A stretch of DNA of 43,499 bases, taken from contig JAGVVH010000372.1 of the NCBI GenBank assembly GCA_019135895.1, positions 1-43,499 of the forward strand, in the 5' to 3' direction. Shown piece after piece: positions 13,653 to 20,095 of this stretch. The stretch's first letter is position 1. Every line of letters begins with the position of its first letter. Source of the stretch: Bacteroidota bacterium. Its GTDB lineage: Bacteria > Bacteroidota > Bacteroidia > Bacteroidales > WCHB1-69. The notes under the pieces were generated by a model. It had not been told where the DNA came from. It was given only the letters and a program-made list of their open reading frames with translations, and did no database searches. A program made the position numbers and the translations under genes.

Positions 13653-13950
13653 GGTGCGCTTGGAATTGAGCCTTCACATTTGCCTTTGTTTCTTCAACAA
13701 ACCCATTATAAGCGATGAATTCAGGATCGCGATTGTCGATAATCCCCTTACGCTGAATGGCCGACTCCTCGCCGTTGGGATAGTGGTTTTGAATAACGGT
13801 ATTGATCACCTCGTTGCACGTTGGGAGATGGTCGAACAAGTAGGCAATGAAGGTGTATCCATCTTCTATTTCCTGAATAGCATGATTGTAGGCAAAGGTT
13901 GAATGCCCTAGCTGGTCAATGAATTTTGGTCTTTCTACTGAATGTGTCAT
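13639..13950 (-). CDS. Small DGR-linked protein of unknown function
   Basis: The 103-residue product begins MTHSVERPKFIDQLGHST and overlaps the end of the reverse transcriptase gene by 35 bases, so the two are co-translated. It is rich in His, Glu and Asn, with helical stretches at both ends and AYLFDHLPTCNEVINTVI in the middle. It differs in size and charge from canonical Avd. Position makes it a candidate DGR accessory factor. Confidence 0.6.
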   Translation of the reverse strand: MTHSVERPKFIDQLGHSTFAYNHAIQEIEDGYTFIAYLFDHLPTCNEVINTVIQNHYPNGEESAIQRKGIIDNRDPEFIAYNGFVEETKANVKAQFQAHHEAI

Positions 13951-14923
13951 GTAATTCTATTTTTAAAATTTTTCTAAATAAATTAACACTATTACAATGC
14001 GCTGCCCAACCACCATAACTGGCAACAGACTTTATATTTCTCCTTTTTCTGATCATGTTTTTCTTAATACTTTTTCTCATTAATGTGTGAGTATGGTACA
14101 TTTTATAACCAACAAAATCGATTCCCCTTGATTCTACTGGGAATATTTGATAGTTTTTTTTAATGGTCAAATTCAATTGAATATCTAGATATTGCCTTAT
14201 CTCGGAAAGAAGTTTGTGCAGTTCGGCTTTATCGGGTGTAAGTATCACAATGTCGTCGCAATACCTGAAGTAATACTTCACACTCTTTACCTCTTTGATC
14301 CAATGATCAAAGTAGGTGAGGTATAGGTTTGCGTAGAATTGCGACAGATAATTGCCGATTGGAACACCCAAGCAGCCAGGGGCACTATTAATAATTTCTG
14401 AATGTAAGTCAATTGTTCTGTTGCATTTTATTTTTTTCGAGATAAGCCCGATCAAGATCTTTCGATCGATGCTGGGGTAGAATTTCTGCACGTCGAGCTT
14501 CAAGCAATACTTAGTGCCTTCAACGTCCTTCAAGGCTTTGCGCACATCGGCCAAGCAGCGGTGAATGCCACGCCCCTTGATGCAACTGTACGACCCGGAT
14601 ACGAACTGACTGACCCAAATAGGTTCCATCACATTCATAATAGCATGATGAACGATGCGGTGCTTGTATTGCAACCGAGCTATTTCGCGTTCTTTTGGTG
14701 TGAATATCTTGAACACTTCGTATTCGCCCGTGCGATAGGTGCCGTTTTTCAGTTCATTTTGAAGCGCAGCAATATTCTCGTCGAATGACTGATCGAAGAG
14801 CCGGATGCCGTAATTGTTCGGTTTTCCTTTTCTCGCTTTTTTGTCGGCCAAAAGAATATTTTCCATATCGACAATTTTTTCAAACAATCCGTTTATTCTT
14901 TTCATCTTCCGTGCATTAATCAC
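13916..14923 (-). CDS. DGR reverse transcriptase
   Basis: The 335-residue product is a retroelement reverse transcriptase. Motif A is LKLDVQKFYPSID (Asp144). The LGVPIGNYLSQ stretch (185-195) carries the SQ ending that marks diversity-generating retroelement enzymes instead of the usual SP. The catalytic box is YCDD (221-224), and GIDFVGYKMY (about 267-276) follows. The start is a GTG at 14923; an ATG six codons later is possible. It would copy the template repeat RNA and misincorporate at adenines. It lies 90 bases after the template repeat. Confidence 0.93.
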   Translation of the reverse strand: MINARKMKRINGLFEKIVDMENILLADKKARKGKPNNYGIRLFDQSFDENIAALQNELKNGTYRTGEYEVFKIFTPKEREIARLQYKHRIVHHAIMNVMEPIWVSQFVSGSYSCIKGRGIHRCLADVRKALKDVEGTKYCLKLDVQKFYPSIDRKILIGLISKKIKCNRTIDLHSEIINSAPGCLGVPIGNYLSQFYANLYLTYFDHWIKEVKSVKYYFRYCDDIVILTPDKAELHKLLSEIRQYLDIQLNLTIKKNYQIFPVESRGIDFVGYKMYHTHTLMRKSIKKNMIRKRRNIKSVASYGGWAAHCNSVNLFRKILKIELHDTFSRKTKIH

Positions 14924-15012
14924 CTCTTCTTTGCTCGCGCTACCAAAGCGGTGTTGCTGGTTTTGTTTTTTGCCCTGATGGCAAGGCTACAACTGATTTG
15001 TTAATGTGCACC

Positions 15013-15120
15013 TAGCTGCGCACTGATGTTCGTATTCGCATTCGTCGGAACGTTATTCGCATTCGAATTCCGCACCCCTGCATTCACGCTATTATTCGCA
15101 TTCGCTCCGAACAACAGGCC
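15013..15120 (-). repeat. DGR template repeat (TR)
   Basis: Read on the minus strand it is 108 bases (36 codons in the frame of the target), with 31 adenines and 11 AAY codons. It aligns to 15167-15271 with 18 differences, every one at a template adenine, plus one missing codon. It is non-coding, between the fibre gene and the reverse transcriptase. Confidence 0.93.
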
Positions 15121-15136
15121 GTCAGTTGCCCGCCCA

Positions 15137-15152
15137 CGCGTATCGCTACGCG
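15137..15152 (-). promoter_or_regulatory. Hairpin/cruciform at the end of the variable gene
   Basis: CGCGTA and TACGCG form a perfect 6-bp stem with a 4-base loop, GCGA on the coding strand. The TAG stop codon (15146-15148) sits at the loop edge. A GC-rich hairpin just after the variable repeat is known from DGR target sites, where it raises retrohoming efficiency. Confidence 0.65.
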
Positions 15153-17785
15153 ATTATTTTCACACGGAGCCGCGCACCGACGGTCGTAAACGCAGTCGTC
15201 GGAACGTTATTCGCAGACGAATACCGCACCCCCGCATACACGCCATGCGCAAGCGCGCCGAACAACAGGCCCCTAATGACAGAGCCCGATGCTGGGAGAT
15301 TGCCATAATAGCCGTAGTCCGACATAAATGTCGTGCTCGAAGCTCCTGTATTTGTTTTTGCAATTGTCAAATTGCGATAGACTTCTTTAATGTAGTTGTC
15401 GGCTCGCGGAGTTAACCCAACATAGGTATAATCGGCTGTAATTGTTGCCGCGCGCTTAGTAAAATCGGGGCATACATACGCCTTGCTTTCACCCGTGCCA
15501 CCATTTTCTACTTCGGCCGACACGTCGATATTAACACCACTTACCCAGTCCCAGATTTCTCCGTATAGGTGTTCAAGCCCGAAGAAAACGGGGATTTGAT
15601 ATGAGAACGAAACCCCTTTAATCCAAAACCATTGACCTGATGTTGTGAAAATATTTGCTGACAACGTGAGTGTGTTATCATCGGTTTTCCCTGTGATTGT
15701 GGCCTCGGCTAAGGTTTGTAAGTTCTGAACCGTGTACCCTATGTACGAGGTGCTCCACCCCGCGCCCGTGGTAAATTGCCCCGTGGCAACAAGGTTGCCT
15801 GCACTCACCGAAGTGATTGCTCCAACGTAGTATTGCGCGTCGGTCATGGCTTTTACGCCTGCATTGCAGCCAACGGTCATGAACCCCTCGCCAACTTTGT
15901 GAATTGGACAATATGCGTTTCGCGCACTCCACCGCGTCGAATTCCACGTTGTAACCCCAGCACCAAGGCCACCTTGTGGATAGCCTTCAGCCGTTAACGT
16001 TGTGGTAAAATCGAGCTGAATGTTGGTATTCGCAAAGTATAGAGCTGTAAGATCATGCCACAGTGTGCGATCGTAGATATTGCCAGTTTCCCAACCAGCG
16101 GCGGCGGCATAATTTTCAAAATTGATTCGGTTTATTTGCGTTGCAGGTCGGCCTAGTTGCGTACTTGGCAGTGCATCGTTTGCAGCTGTGTTGTTGCCGC
16201 CCCGGAATCGTGCATCATTGCTTACAACTGACACCAATTGATTGAGTGTGCGATCGACCGACGCAAATCCTGGGCTGTGTGCCGAACGCTCGTGAAAAAG
16301 TGTGGCCCCTTCAAATGGCTCAATATCGTATGCAACTTCATAACGGCCTGTAACCGAGTTCAGGACTCGGATACGGCGGTACAGATCGGGAACAATAATG
16401 CAAATGTTTTGTGTTGTCCAATCTGGAACTGAAGCCGAGCCATCGGCTTTTTTGGTCATGTCGTTCTTGCCCAAGTACCAATCAATTGTTTTGGTTGCCC
16501 TATTTACAATTGCAGGCTGAAACGCATTGAATATGCGGCTGTTGCCGTATGTGTGATAAAATAAATTACCAGTTCGTTGCAATTCGGTTGCACGGTAGGC
16601 AACTACGGTAGATTTGGGGGCAGGCTCGCTACTCGACAGTGTTGGGTCAATTACAACACCAACCCATTTTTCAGGTATTTGCCCTTCTATTCGACTTACA
16701 ATATCCGTAACCGCCTTTTGACTCATAACATCGTTAGTACTCGTTCCAATTGTTTGTTTTACGGCTGTTTTAGCCAATACCCCCGCGTTCACCGCATCCA
16801 CCGTTGGAAATTTCGTACCTGTACCATCGGGCTCTAAGCTGTTTTGCTTGTTGGATTTTAGCTCTTTCTCTGCCAAATCAGTAGCATAGGAATTTACCAA
16901 GTTAGTCGCTGATTGTGCTGCACTGTTTGCTCCATCCCTCGCTGTGTTGGCTTCGGTGGTGGCTGTGGCTGCCAATCCTGCCTTTTCGTTTGCCAATATA
17001 GCAGCATCATTCGCCAATCCTGCTTTTTCATTTGCCAATATAGCAGCATCATTCGCCAATCCTGCTTTTTCATTTGCCAATCCTGCCTTTTCATTGGCGT
17101 TATTGGAGGCTGCATCTGCTAATCCTGCCTTTTCATTGGCTAATGTCGCAGCATCATTCGCATCATCTGTCGCTGTTTCTGCATTGGATATCGCTGTTGC
17201 TGTATTGGTCTGTCGGGTCTGTTCGGCTTGCTGTCGAAGTCCTTCTTTAGTAGTCCTGTCCTGTTCGTTTTCCACTCTTGTGGTTTCAGCAGTAACTCGG
17301 AGTGCTTCTGCTTCATTCACAGTTGTCGCTGCCTCCGTAGCCGGTTGCCTCAAATAAGCGAAATACTGCTCCATTGTGCCGGTTGGGTTATCAATCCTCC
17401 AAACATCAAAAGCGGACATCCCACGGAAGCCGATAGCGACCTCACTTGTGACCTGGTTAGTAATATCCTTCTCCTGGTCTGTTCTTGAAACTATCTCAAA
17501 AGAATCGATGTCAGCAGTAACGTCTCTGTAACCGTCTTCAAAATTAGCATCGGGAATACGATAAGTAGCCAATAAATAATAAATACCTATCTGCTTTATG
17601 TCTTCTTTAGTAATATTAATAATAGCAATGCCGTTTGAAATTTTAAAATAAGGTTCTATTGTTATTCTAATCCTACTGTGTTTAACTGTTATTTCAAGAT
17701 CTGTTACAGTAGACAAATCAACGGCTACACCGTTTTCCTTTATCATCCATGCTACTTGAAAATCATTCCCGATGCGTTTTTTCAT
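15146..17785 (-). CDS. DGR-diversified phage fibre protein (C-type-lectin-like tip)
   Basis: The 879-residue product starts with a baseplate-binding type domain (about 1-110). A long Ala-rich coiled region follows (about 140-320) with 14-residue repeats such as NEKAGLANDAAILA. A C-terminal lectin-like or formylglycine-enzyme-like module (about 370-879) contains GLEHLYGEIWDWVSGVNID, typical of DGR variable proteins. The last 45 or so residues hold the variable repeat (GLLFGALAHG to VGARL). Only the N-terminal third of a kilobase is AT-rich; the rest is visibly GC-richer, suggesting module exchange. It probably binds the host receptor. Confidence 0.9.
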   Translation of the reverse strand: MKKRIGNDFQVAWMIKENGVAVDLSTVTDLEITVKHSRIRITIEPYFKISNGIAIINITKEDIKQIGIYYLLATYRIPDANFEDGYRDVTADIDSFEIVSRTDQEKDITNQVTSEVAIGFRGMSAFDVWRIDNPTGTMEQYFAYLRQPATEAATTVNEAEALRVTAETTRVENEQDRTTKEGLRQQAEQTRQTNTATAISNAETATDDANDAATLANEKAGLADAASNNANEKAGLANEKAGLANDAAILANEKAGLANDAAILANEKAGLAATATTEANTARDGANSAAQSATNLVNSYATDLAEKELKSNKQNSLEPDGTGTKFPTVDAVNAGVLAKTAVKQTIGTSTNDVMSQKAVTDIVSRIEGQIPEKWVGVVIDPTLSSSEPAPKSTVVAYRATELQRTGNLFYHTYGNSRIFNAFQPAIVNRATKTIDWYLGKNDMTKKADGSASVPDWTTQNICIIVPDLYRRIRVLNSVTGRYEVAYDIEPFEGATLFHERSAHSPGFASVDRTLNQLVSVVSNDARFRGGNNTAANDALPSTQLGRPATQINRINFENYAAAAGWETGNIYDRTLWHDLTALYFANTNIQLDFTTTLTAEGYPQGGLGAGVTTWNSTRWSARNAYCPIHKVGEGFMTVGCNAGVKAMTDAQYYVGAITSVSAGNLVATGQFTTGAGWSTSYIGYTVQNLQTLAEATITGKTDDNTLTLSANIFTTSGQWFWIKGVSFSYQIPVFFGLEHLYGEIWDWVSGVNIDVSAEVENGGTGESKAYVCPDFTKRAATITADYTYVGLTPRADNYIKEVYRNLTIAKTNTGASSTTFMSDYGYYGNLPASGSVIRGLLFGALAHGVYAGVRYSSANNVPTTAFTTVGARLRVKIIA
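15167..15271 (-). repeat. DGR variable repeat (VR)
   Basis: This 105-bp stretch is the 3' end of the fibre gene and encodes 35 residues. Compared with the template it has 12 amino-acid changes (for example N to L, H, Y, S, T or F) and three silent ones, all from adenine changes. One AAT codon is missing. The non-adenine positions are identical. Confidence 0.93.
16973..17098 (-). repeat. 42/21-bp tandem repeats in the fibre stalk
   Basis: Units beginning CAATCCTG on the plus strand recur at 16973, 17015, 17057 and 17078, with periods of 42, 42 and 21. They encode the 14-residue (or 7-residue) stalk repeat. Copy-number slippage could change the fibre length. Confidence 0.8.
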
Positions 17786-17805
17786 GACTAATGTTTTTTA
17801 AAATC

Positions 17806-18210
17806 CTACTTTTTTAAAATAAGAATAATTGGCTTTATATCTTCCATATAAAGTGAATATCCTTTTTCAATGGCTGAAATTACGTGCATAATAACAGCTT
17901 TAGCATCTTCTTTAATAATACCCAGTGATTGTGCATATTCGACCAGTTCAATGCCTTCTTCTGCTGTGAAATCAAGTCCTTGGGCTTTTAGTATTTTCCA
18001 ATTCCTTGCATTCTCAATTAAAGGCAATGCAGACCTGCCAATAGAAATCCATTCAACTCCTGTAATTTGACCGTCAGCATTAGATTCTTTAACACTTGTA
18101 GCAACAATAAGCCCGTTTTTAATAAGGCTTTTAAATTCGCTTATACCTTGTGGATCTATAGATTCACTTGAGGCAAATAGGTTTTTAAACCATTTAATAA
18201 TCTTCTTCAT
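17806..18210 (-). CDS. Hypothetical late protein (134 aa)
   Basis: The product begins MKKIIKWFKNLFASSE, an amphipathic basic helix that could touch the membrane, followed by a soluble region with GLDFTAEEGIELVEYAQSLG. It lies between the lysis-type membrane genes and the variable fibre. No motif is recognised. Confidence 0.65.
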   Translation of the reverse strand: MKKIIKWFKNLFASSESIDPQGISEFKSLIKNGLIVATSVKESNADGQITGVEWISIGRSALPLIENARNWKILKAQGLDFTAEEGIELVEYAQSLGIIKEDAKAVIMHVISAIEKGYSLYMEDIKPIILILKK

Positions 18211-18226
18211 AAAACATATTTTAAAA

Positions 18227-18490
18227 TTAAATGTTCTTTTTTGTCATTTGAGCAAATAATATCATTGCCGAACCAATAACCGTTATTAAACCACTATAAG
18301 GAAAGACAGTAGTAGCTACAAATATTGGTAATGTAGCAGGAGAAGCAGTGGCTAATGCACCTCCAATTGCAGTAAAAGCAGTTCCGACTAAGCGAACTAT
18401 CTTTGCCCACTTTGGAGTATCTGCCATAAGTGTAGTTCCTGCTGATTTTACAGTATTAACTATTCCTATTTTTGCGTTTTCTAATGTCAT
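18227..18490 (-). CDS. Holin-like small membrane protein
   Basis: The 87-residue product has two hydrophobic segments (about 30-52 and 57-80) separated by Pro/Thr-rich turns, and a KK-rich end. It is close to the amidase, as expected for a holin or other lysis-associated membrane protein. The assignment is by topology and position only. Confidence 0.6.
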   Translation of the reverse strand: MTLENAKIGIVNTVKSAGTTLMADTPKWAKIVRLVGTAFTAIGGALATASPATLPIFVATTVFPYSGLITVIGSAMILFAQMTKKNI

Positions 18491-18599
18491 TATAAATTTT
18501 CTTTATGGTTTCTAGTCTAATTTTAATTTTAATCATTTGACTGGGAACAATTGGTATTTTTGATTTTCCATCTTCTATTTTGTCAAATGTTTTTTTCAT
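18456..18599 (-). CDS. Small basic protein overlapping the lysis genes
   Basis: The 47-residue product begins MKKTFDKIEDGKSKIPIVPS. Its start overlaps the upstream stop (ATGA) and its end overlaps the holin-like gene by 35 bases in another frame. The tail (DIRKRKNRNS) is strongly basic. The start and stop overlaps suggest it is real, but its function is unknown. Confidence 0.4.
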   Translation of the reverse strand: MKKTFDKIEDGKSKIPIVPSQMIKIKIRLETIKKIYNDIRKRKNRNS

Positions 18600-18700
18600 G
18601 AGTAAATACCAATTAAGCAGTATATGAATAAAAAGAAAACCAATGCGAATGCGGTGATAAGCATTAATAATTCTTTTTTTGGGTCTTCTCTCAGTTCCAT
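18596..18700 (-). CDS. Small single-span membrane peptide (34 aa)
   Basis: The product begins MELREDPKKELLMLI and continues as one hydrophobic segment to the end. It lies 11 bases after the amidase gene and overlaps the next start, so it belongs to the lysis cluster. A holin- or spanin-like helper is possible. Confidence 0.5.
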   Translation of the reverse strand: MELREDPKKELLMLITAFALVFFLFIYCLIGIYS

Positions 18701-18711
18701 ATTTATCTTAT

Positions 18712-19152
18712 TTAAAACTCATCTTTAACATTAAAGCATGGACATGATTTTAACCATTCATTTGGTTCAATTTGTCCATCTCCGTCAACATCTGGAGATA
18801 AATCCCTGTGTCCTAATACTTCGGCATTTGGTGCTAATAGCTTGCAGAATAATATAGCAGATATTAATGCTTGTTTTTGTTGTGGTGTTCTCGTATCTTT
18901 TGGGCTTGAACTTGGGTCTAATCCTCCCTCGTAACATATCGCAAAAGAGTTATCATTATATCCTTTTGCATGAGCCAATTCCTCTCCGAAATTTCGCCCT
19001 AAATATGTTTGACCATTCCGCTTTATGTAAATATTGTATCCACATGTCTTAAACCCTCTTCTTTGATGGTCTGCTACTAGCTGGCTAAAACTGTAATCAA
19101 CTGTTTCTTTAGTTGCGCTACAGTGTATTACGATATATTTTATTTCTCTCAT
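18712..19152 (-). CDS. N-acetylmuramoyl-L-alanine amidase (endolysin)
   Basis: The 146-residue product is an Amidase_2/T7-lysozyme type enzyme. His10 (IVIHCSAT), His115 (LGHRDLSPD) and Cys137 (KSCPCF) are the likely zinc ligands. It cuts the bond between muramic acid and L-alanine in peptidoglycan to release phage. An insertion DVDGDGQIEPNEW (121-133) fits an EF-hand-type calcium loop exactly. There is no signal peptide, so a holin is expected to let it out. Confidence 0.92.
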   Translation of the reverse strand: MREIKYIVIHCSATKETVDYSFSQLVADHQRRGFKTCGYNIYIKRNGQTYLGRNFGEELAHAKGYNDNSFAICYEGGLDPSSSPKDTRTPQQKQALISAILFCKLLAPNAEVLGHRDLSPDVDGDGQIEPNEWLKSCPCFNVKDEF

Positions 19153-19155
19153 TTG

Positions 19156-19461
19156 TTATTTTTTTAATGCCCTTACATTTTCATTTGTTTCCTTTGTCAT
19201 TTCAATTATTAGTGCTAGCTTTGAGTCAATATCATTATGTAGTTTTTGGTCTTGTTTATCTACATAATTAATTAATTCTGTCTTTGTTTCATTAAGCTCT
19301 ACTTTGCTTGCTTTTTCAACCTGAAGTTTTTCTATTTTAGCCGTTGTCCCTGTTTTATCTTCTCTATTTACTTGAAAAGAATAAATAGAAAGCGCTACAA
19401 TAAAGCTCGTTACAGATGCTAATATTGCGTTTATTAATCTGTCTTTGTCTTTTGCGGTCAT
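19156..19461 (-). CDS. Membrane-anchored coiled-coil protein
   Basis: The 101-residue product, read from the ATG at 19461 that overlaps the upstream stop by 4 bases, has one membrane segment (about residues 10-28). A helical tail follows, with KIEKLQVEKASKVELNETKT. The form resembles i-spanin or hemolysin-XhlA-like lysis proteins. It lies between a multi-span protein and the amidase. Confidence 0.65.
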   Translation of the reverse strand: MTAKDKDRLINAILASVTSFIVALSIYSFQVNREDKTGTTAKIEKLQVEKASKVELNETKTELINYVDKQDQKLHNDIDSKLALIIEMTKETNENVRALKK

Positions 19462-19793
19462 CTTTTCCAGATTTGATGAAATGTTAGTATTAATATCACT
19501 GCAACGACTATACACAATCCTACGTAATAATTCATGTTGACTTTTATAGTTAATTCAGGCTTAAATAAATCTAAAATATTGTACAAGCATTTTACTACAT
19601 TCAACGCAATTCCAACTTCTACTAAAACACTTGTAACAAAGGCTTTTAAAATTGTCAACAATCCAATTATTAAAACAGATTGATTTAAAAAATAAATAGC
19701 AACCCAGATAGTCGATTCCGGGCTGCCAATTAACGTGTAAATTGCCTCAAGAACAACATAAAATGCTAATAATATGGCTGTTTCACGTTTCAT
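19458..19793 (-). CDS. Multi-span membrane protein, holin candidate
   Basis: The 111-residue product has several hydrophobic stretches (about 6-22, 28-64 and 88-106). It opens the lysis cluster, overlapping the next gene by 4 bases (ATGA). Holin is the simplest reading from topology and place; no sequence motif confirms it. Confidence 0.6.
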   Translation of the reverse strand: MKRETAILLAFYVVLEAIYTLIGSPESTIWVAIYFLNQSVLIIGLLTILKAFVTSVLVEVGIALNVVKCLYNILDLFKPELTIKVNMNYYVGLCIVVAVILILTFHQIWKR

Positions 19794-19798
19794 TTTAG

Positions 19799-19870
19799 TT
19801 ATTTTTTAACTTTTACACTACCACGTTTTTTAATTGGTGGTTTTACTGGTGGCTTTTTTGGTTGTATCAT
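19799..19870 (-). CDS. Tiny Pro/Lys-rich peptide (23 aa)
   Basis: MIQPKKPPVKPPIKKRGSVK plus three residues. Short basic, proline-rich frames are common between tail and lysis genes in Bacteroidales phages. Coding status is likely but unproven. Confidence 0.4.
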   Translation of the reverse strand: MIQPKKPPVKPPIKKRGSVKVKK

Positions 19871-19915
19871 ATCATTTATTTTTTATTGTTTCAAAGTTAT
19901 GTAAATTATTTCTAA

Positions 19916-20041
19916 TTACAAATATCGTTTTTTCATCTTTCTGATTTTCTTTTTATTGTCAGATTTGATGTGTTTTATTTTGCCTTCAAAGTAAAAGTCG
20001 TCTTCAGCAATAGTTTCTTTTGATTTATTCCGCTGTTTCAT
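19916..20041 (-). CDS. Small basic peptide (41 aa)
   Basis: The product begins MKQRNKSKETIAEDDFYFEG and ends in a Lys/Arg-rich tail. It lies between the large fibre gene and the lysis cluster in the operon direction. Such short genes recur at this place in related phages. Confidence 0.5.
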   Translation of the reverse strand: MKQRNKSKETIAEDDFYFEGKIKHIKSDNKKKIRKMKKRYL

Positions 20042-20095
20042 GGTTATATTATTTTATCAATATGTACTTTCATAATTTTATTATATTGATATTTT

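Noticed and set aside
13916..14923. Reverse transcriptase of a group II intron or retron
   Set aside because: The SQ ending of the motif, the adjacent template/variable repeats and the lack of intron domains or a retron RNA point to a DGR.
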